64,000 nucleotides of DNA from positions 1,795,099-1,859,098 of the forward strand of contig NZ_LR733413.1 of the NCBI RefSeq assembly GCF_902506345.1, in the 5' to 3' direction. How positions within the stretch are numbered: position 1 is the stretch's first letter; every line of letters begins with the position of its first letter. The stretch comes from Flavobacterium sp. 9R (GTDB lineage: Bacteria; Bacteroidota; Bacteroidia; Flavobacteriales; Flavobacteriaceae). A program made the position numbers and the translations under genes. A model generated the notes under the pieces. That model saw only the letters and a program-made list of their open reading frames with translations. It was not told where the DNA came from and did no database searches. Below are positions 37,215 through 45,680 of the stretch, one piece after another.

Positions 37215-37329
37215 TAAGGGATGGGAGCGGCATCCTCTTGGGGCGGGGTTCGCCCCAAGAGATATAGCGTACAGCCCGACCCCGAGGAGCAGGGATTTGT
37301 GGTTATGCAGGGTCGTTTGCCTCGGGGTC
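37215..37329 (+). ncRNA. Structured repeat/RNA element, copy 2
   Basis: GATGGGAGCGGCAT (37220-37233), a perfect 11-bp hairpin (37235-37245 with 37251-37261, 5-base loop), then ATATAGCGTACAGC. A second perfect 10-bp stem follows, GACCCCGAGG (37278-37287) with 37320-37329. The conserved blocks match copy 1 almost exactly while the stem sequence is unrelated. The element fills the gap between cutC and the DUF3883 gene and marks the right side of the accessory island. Confidence 0.65.
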
Positions 37330-37346
37330 ATGCCCAAAATACGATG

Positions 37347-38021
37347 TTAAAGGGTATTCAATTGTTGTTTTAGCAGGGCGACTTCGGTGGGGTTGGGAAG
37401 TTCGCTGTGGTCGGTAATCGCGGCGGAGTGATAGTACACGGCTCGGGTGGTTTGACTCAGCCAGTGGGCATTGCTCGAGCGCAATCCGCCTCCAGGCATC
37501 ACCGTAATGCGGTCACTAGCCTGTGCGACCAATTGTTGTAGGAGGTCAGCGCCTTCGGTCACATTGGTGCGCACGCCAGAAGTGAGGACGGTTTTGAAGC
37601 CACAAGTCACTAACGTTTCTAACCCTTGCAGCGGATTAGCAATGCCATCGAAAGCGCGGTGAAAGGTGCAAGGCAACGGATGCGCCAAGTGCACCAAAGC
37701 CGCATTGGCCTCGGTATGAATGCTGCCGTCGGGATGGAGTATCCCAAACACAAAACCATCGACGCCAAGATTTTTGAAAGCGGCAATGCTGTTTTTCATC
37801 TCTTGGAACTCGGTTTCGGTGTAGACAAAATCGCCTTCGCGTGGGCGAATCATCACGTTGAGCGCTACGGTGGTCAGGGCACGTGCGGCTTGCACCATTT
37901 CGGCGGGAGGTGTGATGCCACCAGCGGCTCGGTCGAGACACAATTCGATTCTGTCGGCGCCATTTTCTTGGGCGATGGCAATTGCTTCTAAGCTAAAACA
38001 GGCGATTTCTAATTGGTTCAT
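37347..38021 (-). CDS. cutC: CutC-family protein
   Basis: A 224-residue TIM-barrel protein of the CutC family. Segments ENGADRIELCLDRAAGGITP, VMIRPREGDFVYTETE, VDGFVFGILHPDG, TFHRAFDG and TVMPGGGLRSSN follow the family order throughout. CutC was linked to copper homeostasis in E. coli, but its reaction is unknown and the copper role is disputed. Base composition is far from the rest of the window: 35 of 60 and 37 of 60 bases are G or C in the two stretches counted (from 37381 and 37681), against 22 of 60 in a stretch of htpG. That suggests transfer from a GC-rich donor or relaxed codon bias. Confidence 0.92.
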   Translation of the reverse strand: MNQLEIACFSLEAIAIAQENGADRIELCLDRAAGGITPPAEMVQAARALTTVALNVMIRPREGDFVYTETEFQEMKNSIAAFKNLGVDGFVFGILHPDGSIHTEANAALVHLAHPLPCTFHRAFDGIANPLQGLETLVTCGFKTVLTSGVRTNVTEGADLLQQLVAQASDRITVMPGGGLRSSNAHWLSQTTRAVYYHSAAITDHSELPNPTEVALLKQQLNTL

Positions 38022-38115
38022 TTTTATTGTATTGGGTAGATTAAAATGAGTTTGAATATAAACTTGAAGGTATTAGTTACATCATTTTTTACCACACTTC
38101 GATGCCTCAGTGCAG

Positions 38116-38250
38116 GCTAAAACATAGAAGTTTATAGTCTTTAAAGAAAAAGGAAGACGTTTTACTATTCACATAGCCATTCTATGTGGAAAATAGTGCT
38201 ATTTCTTATTTGCTCTAACGCTTTACATTTAATCTATGTTTCTATGTGGT
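38116..38250 (-). mobile_element. MITE-like intergenic element, copy 1
   Basis: On the minus strand it reads ACCACATAGAAACATAGATT, then GAAATAGCACTATTTT, the palindrome CACATAG-5-CTATGTG, GTAAAACGTCT and CTTCTATGTTTT. The same blocks in the same order occur at 43657-43797 on the plus strand. The right terminal repeat of this copy has decayed. Confidence 0.65.
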
Positions 38251-38280
38251 TATTTTTTAAACTTTAAATTCAAGCCTAAA

Positions 38281-39276
38281 TTATTTTAAAAAGTAGTTCG
38301 CATCGATGAGCTGGTTGCCCGAAGCATCGTGCACCGCATAATTGAATCCACCTTGAATGCAATACGAGCCATACTCGCCTTGCTTGTTCAATGCAATAAA
38401 TCCAACTTGGATGTCTTTGAGGTTTTTGCCACGGTTTTGGGTGAGTTTTACAATGCGCGCCACGGCTTCTTCGCAGGCTTTTTGAGGGGATTTTCCTTGT
38501 CGCATCAACTCGACCACCAAATGACAACCCGAAATACGCACAACTTCTTCGCCATGTCCTGTGGCGGTAGCGGCTCCAATTTCGTTATCGACATACAAAC
38601 CTGCTCCAATAATGGGCGAATCGCCCAAACGGCCGTGCATCTTGAACGCCATACCGCTAGTAGTACAAGCGCCAGACAAATCGCCATGACTGTCCAAAGC
38701 AATCATTCCAATGGTATCGTGGTTTTCGATATTGGCAATGGGCTTGTACTCGCTGGTTTTGAGCCATTCTTTCCACTCTTTTTCGCTGGCTTCGACTAAT
38801 AAATTTTCTTTGGTAAAACCTTGTGAAAGGGCAAACTGCAAAGCGCCATCGCCTACCAACATCACATGAGGCGTTTTTTCCATTACGGCACGCGCCACCG
38901 AAATAGGATGCTTGATGTGTTCCAAACAACCCACGGCACCAATATTGGCTTTTTCGTCCATAATGCAAGCGTCGAGCGTGACACGTCCGTCGCGATCAGG
39001 TCGTCCACCGTAACCTACGCTGCGTTCGTTGGGATCGCCTTCGGGAACTTTCACTCCTGCTTCCACAGCGTCTAAGGCTTTACCATTATTTTTGAGAACT
39101 TCCCAAGCGGCAGCATTGGCTTGAAGGCCAAAACGCCAAGTGGACAGTACTATAGGTTTTCGGATTTTGGAAGGGGTTGGAATAGGTGTTTCTTCAGAAG
39201 TACTAGCAAAAGAAGGCAAGACTACTGCGGCTGAAGCTATAGTGGCGGTTTTTAGAAAATGGCGACGATTGGTCAT
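38281..39276 (-). CDS. N4-(beta-N-acetylglucosaminyl)-L-asparaginase (glycosylasparaginase)
   Basis: A 331-residue N-terminal-nucleophile hydrolase that splits the GlcNAc-Asn bond left after glycoprotein breakdown. The ATG at 39276 starts a signal of Tat type (NRRHFLKTATIASAAVVLPSFA). The autocleavage site is HDTIG, freeing Thr188 as nucleophile. The partner segments GACTTSGMAFKMHGRLGDSP and GAATATGHGEE that hold substrate in flavobacterial glycosylasparaginases are present. Moderately GC-rich (32 of 60 bases from 38521), like cutC beside it. No sugar-uptake genes are adjacent. Confidence 0.93.
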   Translation of the reverse strand: MTNRRHFLKTATIASAAVVLPSFASTSEETPIPTPSKIRKPIVLSTWRFGLQANAAAWEVLKNNGKALDAVEAGVKVPEGDPNERSVGYGGRPDRDGRVTLDACIMDEKANIGAVGCLEHIKHPISVARAVMEKTPHVMLVGDGALQFALSQGFTKENLLVEASEKEWKEWLKTSEYKPIANIENHDTIGMIALDSHGDLSGACTTSGMAFKMHGRLGDSPIIGAGLYVDNEIGAATATGHGEEVVRISGCHLVVELMRQGKSPQKACEEAVARIVKLTQNRGKNLKDIQVGFIALNKQGEYGSYCIQGGFNYAVHDASGNQLIDANYFLK

Positions 39277-39408
39277 TGTACTATTTTTTTTGGTTGTGAC
39301 CAAATTAGGGAAATAAATGCAATCCCAAACATATAACAAAATACCAATAATCAAAAAATTTAAAAAAGGAAAAATCAACTAACTTGCAAGAATAGTGCTT
39401 TAGCTATC

Positions 39409-39555
39409 TTATAATTTTATCTTCACTATTTTATTGTCTCTAATAATTACAAGCTCACTTTTACGCTCTTTTTTAAAATCAAGCATTTTCTCATAGGCTT
39501 TTTCAAGTCCCTTTAGAATTTTATTTCTTCGCTCTATTTTAGTTTCAGTGGTCAT
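39409..39555 (-). CDS. Small basic protein of 48 residues
   Basis: A short frame beginning MTTETKIERRNKILKGLEKA and ending in VIIRDNKIVKIKL. It is dense in Lys, Arg and Glu with a helical first half and a strand-like tail. The pattern IERRNKILKGLEKAYEKM resembles small conserved Bacteroidota proteins found singly or beside toxin-like genes, but I cannot name a function. A TATATTTG box lies upstream (39645-39652). It is too short for standard gene callers and may be missed in other genomes. Confidence 0.55.
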   Translation of the reverse strand: MTTETKIERRNKILKGLEKAYEKMLDFKKERKSELVIIRDNKIVKIKL

Positions 39556-39644
39556 ACTATTTTTTTAATTCAGTAAACTTTTTTTCATCAAGAATCATAA
39601 GTTGATTACTGCAATAATGTATAAGTTTCTTTCTTCCACACTTC

Positions 39645-39652
39645 CAAATATA
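39645..39652 (-). promoter_or_regulatory. -7 box upstream of the 48-residue gene
   Basis: TATATTTG on the minus strand, 90 bases before the ATG at 39555. No -33 partner at normal spacing. Confidence 0.4.
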
Positions 39653-39750
39653 GAAAAAATCAATCACTAACTGTTCATAAACCACTAAAGACTTTTGAAT
39701 TAGCTAAAAACAATAAAACTCTCGAACTTACACGAGTCAATGCCAATTAA

Positions 39751-39786
39751 CAAAAAAAGGTCTAGAACATTTGCTCTAGACCTTTT
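39751..39786 (-). terminator. Rho-independent terminator of fabH
   Basis: AAAAGGTCTAGA (39755-39766) pairs with TCTAGACCTTTT (39775-39786). On the minus strand a run of seven T follows. Confidence 0.92.
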
Positions 39787-39810
39787 CGTATAATTAGTCG
39801 TAACTTTAGT

Positions 39811-40818
39811 TTACCATTTAATAATCGCACTTGCCCAAGTAAATCCACTACCGAAAGCAGCTAAAACAACGGTGTCGCCCGACTTGATTTTTCCTTGTTC
39901 CCAAGCTTCGGTCAAAGCAATTGGAATAGAAGCTGCGGTTGTGTTTCCGTATTTCTGAATGTTATTGAATACTTGATCATCACTCAACTTGAATTTGTTC
40001 TGAATGAACTGAGAAATTCTCAAATTCGCTTGATGTGGAATCAACATATCAATATCTGAAACTTCTAAATTGTTGGCTTGTAATCCTTCGTTGATTACCT
40101 CAGCAAAACGAACTACAGCATTTTTGAATACAAATTGTCCGTTCATATAAGGGAAATAACTTTCGTCATTCGGGTCATTATCGGCCAAAATATCATTTAC
40201 CCAACGACCACCCATTCCCGGCGCAATAAGTGATAATTCCTCAGCATGTTGCCCTTCTGAATGCAAATGCGTAGACAAAATTCCTTTGGTCAAATCTTCT
40301 TCTCTTGACAAAACAGCTGCTCCTGCTCCATCACCAAAAATTACTGATACACCACGACCTCGAGTTGTCATGTCCAATCCTGAAGAATGCACCTCAGATC
40401 CAATCACCAAAACGTTTTTGTACATTCCAGTTTTGATATATTGATCAGCAACTGACAATCCGTACACAAAACCTGAACATTGATTTCTAATATCAATAGC
40501 GCCTACAGTTCTTAAACCTAAATCGCGTTGTACCAAAACTCCTGGTCCTGGAAAATAATAATCGGGACTTAAAGTAGCAAAAACTACAAAGTCAATATCT
40601 TCTTTGGCTATACCGGCACGCTGAATAGCAATCTCGGCTGCTTTTACTCCCATTGTAGTGGTCGTATCTTCCCCTTTGATAATGTGACGACGTTCTTTGA
40701 TTCCTGTACGCTCTTGAATCCATTCATCATTGGTTTCCATTATCTTTGACAAATCGTCATTTGTAACCACATTCGAAGGAACATAAAATCCTAACCCTGC
40801 TATTTTAGAGTGATACAT
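39811..40818 (-). CDS. fabH: 3-oxoacyl-ACP synthase III
   Basis: A 335-residue KAS III, which condenses acetyl-CoA (or branched acyl-CoA) with malonyl-ACP to start fatty acid synthesis. The catalytic triad is complete: Cys114 in NQCSGFVYG, His262 in PHQANLRISQ and Asn292 in YGNTTAASIP. FGDGAGAAVL is the usual C-terminal-half motif. The length is normal. The gene is alone rather than beside plsX, and Bacteroidota often carry more than one FabH, so this may be an additional copy. Confidence 0.95.
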   Translation of the reverse strand: MYHSKIAGLGFYVPSNVVTNDDLSKIMETNDEWIQERTGIKERRHIIKGEDTTTTMGVKAAEIAIQRAGIAKEDIDFVVFATLSPDYYFPGPGVLVQRDLGLRTVGAIDIRNQCSGFVYGLSVADQYIKTGMYKNVLVIGSEVHSSGLDMTTRGRGVSVIFGDGAGAAVLSREEDLTKGILSTHLHSEGQHAEELSLIAPGMGGRWVNDILADNDPNDESYFPYMNGQFVFKNAVVRFAEVINEGLQANNLEVSDIDMLIPHQANLRISQFIQNKFKLSDDQVFNNIQKYGNTTAASIPIALTEAWEQGKIKSGDTVVLAAFGSGFTWASAIIKW

Positions 40819-40849
40819 AAGTACTTGTTTTTCATTAAAAATTGATTGA

Positions 40850-40857
40850 CAAAATTA
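40850..40857 (-). promoter_or_regulatory. -7 box of fabH
   Basis: TAATTTTG on the minus strand, 32 bases before the start. A TTG is 24 bases further upstream, slightly too far. Confidence 0.4.
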
Positions 40858-41218
40858 AACATCTTTTAAAAAGACGCCACACAATTTAGTCTTTTTTTTG
40901 ATATAATCATTTTTAACCTAAAAAAATAAATCATTTATATTTAAGTCAATATGCTCTTGTACTGAAAATAAGGCTAAAAATAAGTCTAACTCTTCTATCT
41001 TTTCCAGAAAAATGCAATAGTCATCTCTCTTTATTACAATCCATTTCTACGAATGAAATCCTAGAAAACTATAGCTTTGAACACTCCATAGATTCATCAA
41101 ACCATAAAAAATCATAGGTCACAATAAAAATCAATTTAACACTTTCGAGCTGTAACATTTTTTGCTACCGTTGGACTAATTAGACCATAACTAATTCTTT
41201 CAACTAATTCACTACTTC
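40858..41218. other. Non-coding stretch between fabH and the S9 peptidase gene
   Basis: AT-rich divergent spacer. I see no reading frame, repeat or strong hairpin, and no clear rightward TAnnTTTG box. Confidence 0.5.
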
Positions 41219-43627
41219 ATGAAGTTAAAACTCACACTCCTGTTTCTAGGTTTCGGTTTTTCTATGTTGGCTCAAGAAAACCTGAGCTATCAAAAACCTT
41301 CTAAATCCATTTTAGACTTAGCCGATTACGAACGAGCCCCTTCGGTTTCGATGGATACCAAAAAAGAATACCTTTTGCTTTCTTACCGAAACACCTACAA
41401 AACGCTTGACGACCTCAACCAAGAAGAATTGCGTTTGGGCGGATTGCGTATCAATCCTATTACCAACATTTCGAGTACAGTAACGTACATCAACAACTTA
41501 AAACTTCGAAAAATAAAAGACAAAAACGAAGTTCAAGTGGCGGGATTACCAGCTAATGCAAAAATTAGCAATCTGTCTTGGTCGCCGAACGATACTAAAA
41601 TTTTGTTTACAAATACCGCTGCCAATGGTGTAGAACTTTGGGTAATTGATGTGGCTTCGGCTCAAGCCAAAAAATTAACCGAGGCGAATTTGAATGCCAA
41701 CTTAGGCGCTCCGTTTAGCTGGTTTGGCGACAACGAAACAGTATTAGTAAAACTTTTGCCTAGCAACAGAAAACCTTTATTGGATGCCAAAAAAGATTTG
41801 CCAGCTGGGCCAATTATCTCGAATGCTAGTGGTGCAAAATCTCAAAACAGAACGTATCCAGATATGTTGAAAAACAAAAATGACGAGATCAATTTTGAAA
41901 ACATCATCACTTCTGAATTATACAAAATCACCTTAAGTGGTAATAAAACGCTATTCAAATCGGCAGATATGTTTGCAGGTCAAAGTTTATCTCCTGATGG
42001 AAATTATATTATGATTACTACGATTCAAAAACCGTTTTCTTATATCGTTCCTTTGAATCGTTTCCCAATGAAATCCGTAGTGTATGACAAAAGCGGAAGG
42101 GAAGTAAAAATCGTAAACGAAACTCCATTGACCGAAATTATGCCAAAAGGATTTATGGCGGTTCAAAAAGGAAAAAGATCCCTGATGTGGAGAAACGACA
42201 AACCAGCTACTTTGGCTTTTGTAGAAGCACTAGACGAAGGAGATCCAGCGAATAAAGTTGCGTTTAGAGACGAAATGTTTTTATGGGAAGCTCCCTTTAC
42301 AGCCAATCCAACTTCGTTAGTAAAAACACCTCAACGTTTTAGCGATATTACTTGGGGGAATGACAACGTTGCTATCGTTTCAGATGAATGGTATGACACT
42401 AGAAACACCAAAACATACTTAATCAATCCGTCAAATCCATCACAACAACCAAAAGTAATTACCGACAGAAACTCACAAGACGTTTACGCTGATCCAGGTA
42501 ATTTTGAAACTAGAAAAAACCAATACAACCGCTATGTTTTGGCTATCGAAAACGACAAAGCTTTCCGTATTGGAGATGGGTACACCAAAGAAGGACAGTT
42601 TCCATTCATTGACGAATTGAATTTAAAAACGTTACAAAGCAAACGTTTGTATACCTCGGCTTATAAAGACAAAAAAGAAGATTTGATTGAAGTAGAGGAT
42701 TTCAAAAAAGGAACGGTTTTGGTACAAATTCAGTCCAAAAACGATTACCCAAATTACTACTTCAGAAACATCAACCAAAAAGACAAACTTACTCCTATCA
42801 CCGATTTCAAAAATCCATTTGAAAGCATCAAAAATGTGAGCAAAGAAGTAATCAAGTACAAACGTAAAGATGGTGTTGAATTATCTGGAACCTTGTACTT
42901 GCCTGTAGGTTATGACAAAGCCAAAAAAGAAAAATTGCCGTTACTAATTTGGGCCTACCCTGCCGAATACAAAGACAAAAACAGCGCAGGACAAAGCACT
43001 CAAAATCCTAACGAATTTACCTTTCCTAACTATGGTTCGTTTGTGTACTGGGTGACCAAAGGCTATGTGGTTTTAGACGACGCTTCGTTCCCAATTATCG
43101 GAGAAGGAAAAACGGAACCTAACGACAACTTTATTTCCCAACTAGTAGACAATGCCGAAGCTGCTATCAACGCAGTAGACGCTTTGGGGTATATCAACAG
43201 AAAAAAAGTCGCTGTGGGTGGTCACTCTTACGGTGCTTTTATGACGGCTAATTTATTGACACATTCCAATCTTTTTGCTTGCGGAATTGCTCGAAGTGGC
43301 GCTTACAACAGAACTTTAACGCCTTTTGGTTTCCAAAGCGAACAACGTAATTATTGGGAAACACCTGAGGTATACAATACGATGTCGCCTTTTATGCACG
43401 CAGACAAAATGAAAACTCCTTTACTATTAGTTCACGGAGAAGCGGACAATAATCCTGGTACTTTTACTTTGCAAACAGAACGTTATTTCCAAGCTATAAA
43501 AGGATTGGGTGGCCCTGCACGTATGGTAATTTTACCTAAAGAAAGTCACGGTTACGCCGCCAAAGAAAACATCTTGCACTTACTATGGGAACAAGACCAA
43601 TTCTTAGAAAAGCATTTGAAAAACTAA
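41219..43627 (+). CDS. S9 prolyl-oligopeptidase-family peptidase (secreted)
   Basis: An 802-residue protein with a signal peptide (LTLLFLGFGFSMLAQ). A beta-propeller-like N-terminal half (residues about 60-540) includes blade phrases such as NLSWSPNDTKILFTN and QSLSPDGNYIMI. The C-terminal alpha/beta-hydrolase domain has catalytic Ser670 in GGHSYGAF, Asp743 in HGEADNNPG and His777 in ESHGYAAK. The layout fits the glutamyl- or acylaminoacyl-peptidase branch. It should degrade peptides in the periplasm, perhaps as an amino acid scavenger. Confidence 0.92.
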   Translation: MKLKLTLLFLGFGFSMLAQENLSYQKPSKSILDLADYERAPSVSMDTKKEYLLLSYRNTYKTLDDLNQEELRLGGLRINPITNISSTVTYINNLKLRKIKDKNEVQVAGLPANAKISNLSWSPNDTKILFTNTAANGVELWVIDVASAQAKKLTEANLNANLGAPFSWFGDNETVLVKLLPSNRKPLLDAKKDLPAGPIISNASGAKSQNRTYPDMLKNKNDEINFENIITSELYKITLSGNKTLFKSADMFAGQSLSPDGNYIMITTIQKPFSYIVPLNRFPMKSVVYDKSGREVKIVNETPLTEIMPKGFMAVQKGKRSLMWRNDKPATLAFVEALDEGDPANKVAFRDEMFLWEAPFTANPTSLVKTPQRFSDITWGNDNVAIVSDEWYDTRNTKTYLINPSNPSQQPKVITDRNSQDVYADPGNFETRKNQYNRYVLAIENDKAFRIGDGYTKEGQFPFIDELNLKTLQSKRLYTSAYKDKKEDLIEVEDFKKGTVLVQIQSKNDYPNYYFRNINQKDKLTPITDFKNPFESIKNVSKEVIKYKRKDGVELSGTLYLPVGYDKAKKEKLPLLIWAYPAEYKDKNSAGQSTQNPNEFTFPNYGSFVYWVTKGYVVLDDASFPIIGEGKTEPNDNFISQLVDNAEAAINAVDALGYINRKKVAVGGHSYGAFMTANLLTHSNLFACGIARSGAYNRTLTPFGFQSEQRNYWETPEVYNTMSPFMHADKMKTPLLLVHGEADNNPGTFTLQTERYFQAIKGLGGPARMVILPKESHGYAAKENILHLLWEQDQFLEKHLKN

Positions 43628-43656
43628 GGCTTTTGACGAACTTAAAATAAAAAAAT

Positions 43657-43797
43657 AACCACATAGAATCATAGATTAATGATAACAAGCCAAAGAAAAA
43701 ATAGAAATAGCACTATTTTACACATAGAATATCTATGTGAACAGTAAAACGTCTATTTTTTCTTTAATAAAGCTATAAATTCTATGTTTCTATGTGG
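43657..43797 (+). mobile_element. MITE-like intergenic element, copy 2
   Basis: A 141-base element with terminal inverted repeats. The left 18 bases ACCACATAGAATCATAGA match the reverse complement of the right end at 17 of 18 positions. A palindrome CACATAGA-ATA-TCTATGTG lies inside. It has no reading frame. Copy 1 at 38116-38250 shares the same block order in the opposite orientation. Confidence 0.7.
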
Positions 43798-43857
43798 TAA
43801 AAAAAATAATTTCAACCAAAGTGCAAAATACATAAATTCAATTTGGTGCAAAAAAAA

Positions 43858-43886
43858 TAGACAACCCGAAAAGTTGTCTCTTTTTT
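43858..43886. terminator. Bidirectional terminator between S9 peptidase and ABC genes
   Basis: Stem AGACAAC/GTTGTCT with a 7-base loop, an A-run to the left and a T-run to the right. Confidence 0.85.
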
Positions 43887-43905
43887 TTATACTTTCAATT
43901 AGAAG

Positions 43906-44850
43906 TTACATAATCTTCAATAGTACCTCTTGGTTCAATTCTAATGCTGTTTCGTGTTCAAAGAAAATGGCCTTTCTATCAAAAGCGGCTTTAATTAGAA
44001 AACGGCTTCCTTTAAAATAGGATTGTTTGACCACGGCTTTCACTGTACCAACAGGAGAGACCTTTAATTGATGTGGATACAGCAATACCATTTCATCTTC
44101 TCCTTCAATAGGCATTAATTGCGACATTCTCAATTCGTTGACTTCACCAAATAAAGAGGCCACATATTTATTTATCGGAAATTGATAGACTTCTGCCGAA
44201 GGTGCTTTCTCAATTATTTTCCCTTGCTGTAAAACTATGGTTTCATCTGAAAAAGAGAGTGCATCGGTACTGTCATGGGTAGCAATAATACAGGTAATTT
44301 CTTTTTTCTTTAAATAAGCAAATAAATTACGACGTAAAGCGTTTTTTCTAAAATTATCAATATGGCTAAACGGCTCATCTAACAACAACACCTGAGGTTC
44401 TACGGCTAAAACCTTGGCTAAGGCAACGCGTTGTTGTTGTCCTCCACTCAAATCTTTGGCGCGTACTTTGGCATACTCTGTCATTTCGACCATTTCGAGT
44501 AACTCTTGAATACGCAATTTTTTTAAAGGCAAAAATCCATTAGACAAAAACTTGCCCACATTTTCGGCAACCGTTTCATAAGGCATCAAATCAAAATCTT
44601 GTGCCAGATATTTCATAAAGGGCATCCCCGGAATCAAGTTGTATTTGGGTCCTAGCACGCGTGTCTTATTAAAGAAAATTTTCCCTTCATTTAAATCATA
44701 GATACCATAAATAAGTTTCAACAAAGTACTTTTGCCACAACCGCTCTCGCCAATTAGTGCAATATTTTGTCCTTTTTCTACGGTAAAATCAACATTCTGA
44801 ATAATCGCTTTGTCTGTATAAGCGAAGGAAATATTTTGAACTTCAAGCAT
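43906..44850 (-). CDS. ABC transporter ATP-binding protein
   Basis: A 314-residue ATPase subunit. Walker A is IGESGCGKSTLLKLI, the signature is LSGGQQQRVALAKVLA, Walker B is VLLLDEPFSH, and the switch His lies in IIATHDS. The C-terminal 80 residues (EDEMVLLYPHQLKVSPVGTVKA) look like a TOBE-type regulatory domain, as in import ATPases for sulfate, spermidine or iron. No permease or binding-protein gene is adjacent, so the partner and substrate are unknown. Confidence 0.9.
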   Translation of the reverse strand: MLEVQNISFAYTDKAIIQNVDFTVEKGQNIALIGESGCGKSTLLKLIYGIYDLNEGKIFFNKTRVLGPKYNLIPGMPFMKYLAQDFDLMPYETVAENVGKFLSNGFLPLKKLRIQELLEMVEMTEYAKVRAKDLSGGQQQRVALAKVLAVEPQVLLLDEPFSHIDNFRKNALRRNLFAYLKKKEITCIIATHDSTDALSFSDETIVLQQGKIIEKAPSAEVYQFPINKYVASLFGEVNELRMSQLMPIEGEDEMVLLYPHQLKVSPVGTVKAVVKQSYFKGSRFLIKAAFDRKAIFFEHETALELNQEVLLKIM

Positions 44851-44875
44851 TATTTATTGTATCATTAATAAAAAA

Positions 44876-44883
44876 CAAAGATA
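44876..44883 (-). promoter_or_regulatory. -7 box of the ABC ATPase gene
   Basis: TATCTTTG on the minus strand, 26 bases before the start codon. Confidence 0.5.
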
Positions 44884-44926
44884 GTGGCTTTAAAAAAAAT
44901 AAGCGGTTGAAAATTTCATTTTATAT

Positions 44927-44958
44927 AAAAAAAAGCTGTCTCCAAAGAAACAGCTTTT
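44927..44958 (-). terminator. Rho-independent terminator of the OmpA-family operon
   Basis: AAAAGCTGT (44931-44939) pairs with ACAGCTTTT (44950-44958). On the minus strand a T-run follows. Confidence 0.88.
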
Positions 44959-44980
44959 TAGCTTTCTTTTCTATATCAAA

Positions 44981-45670
44981 TTATTGACCATTTTTCGCAT
45001 CTTGAATCATTTTGGCATTGGCGGTAATCGCAAATTCTACTCTACGATTTTTGGCCATACCTTCTGGAGTATCATTTGGAGCAATTGGGTCTGCAATTCC
45101 AAAACCTGAGGTTTTAAATCGGCTGGCGTCCAATCCTTTTCCAATCAAATAGGTTTTTACGGATTCGGCTCTTTTTTCAGATAGAGTCAAATTGTATTCT
45201 GGTTTTCCTGAACTATCAGTGTACCCAAAAATTTCAATATTGGTATCGCCGTATTCTTTAAAAACTGGAATCAGTTTGTCCAGATTGGCTTGTGCTTGAG
45301 GAGTCAAACTCGATTTGTTCAAATCAAAACGCACAGCATTTTCATTTAATGTCAAATGGATTCCTTCGCCCACGCGTTGTACATCTGCTCCTGGCAAAGC
45401 TTGACTAATTTCGCGAGCTTGCTTGTCCATTTTGTTTCCAATCAGGGCACCGGCTCCTCCACCAATAGCTGCTCCAATGGCCGCTCCTAATGCTGCATTT
45501 CCTCCTTTACCTAAATTATTACCAAGGATTCCTCCAATTAAAGCACCAGCGGCTACACCAATTCCCGCTCCTTTTTGCGTGTTATTGGCATTTTTTACTG
45601 AACTACAAGCTGTGAAAAAACTGCTAAATAGAAATAGAGCAGTTAGACTTAGTATGGTGATTTTTTTCAT
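44981..45670 (-). CDS. OmpA-family lipoprotein with glycine zipper
   Basis: A 229-residue lipoprotein (lipobox SSFFTAC). A glycine-zipper segment (residues about 35-85, GIGVAAGALIGGILGNNLG and repeats) can insert in or oligomerise at a membrane. The C-terminal OmpA domain (residues 110-220) has the peptidoglycan-binding pattern NLTLSEKRAESVKTYL and NRRVEFAI. This is the YiaD type that ties the outer membrane to peptidoglycan. It follows the lipocalin-like gene by 10 bases, in one operon. Confidence 0.92.
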   Translation of the reverse strand: MKKITILSLTALFLFSSFFTACSSVKNANNTQKGAGIGVAAGALIGGILGNNLGKGGNAALGAAIGAAIGGGAGALIGNKMDKQAREISQALPGADVQRVGEGIHLTLNENAVRFDLNKSSLTPQAQANLDKLIPVFKEYGDTNIEIFGYTDSSGKPEYNLTLSEKRAESVKTYLIGKGLDASRFKTSGFGIADPIAPNDTPEGMAKNRRVEFAITANAKMIQDAKNGQ

Positions 45671-45680
45671 AAGTTATAAA

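Noticed and set aside
37626..38049. Long antisense frames over cutC and similar ones over the glycosylasparaginase gene
   Set aside because: They are shadows produced by high GC and few stop codons; the sense proteins match known families end to end.
39556..39705. Open minus-strand frame ending in ILDEKKFTELKK, just upstream of the 48-residue gene
   Set aside because: It has no clear start codon and contains the TATATTTG box; it may be a decayed gene but cannot be supported.
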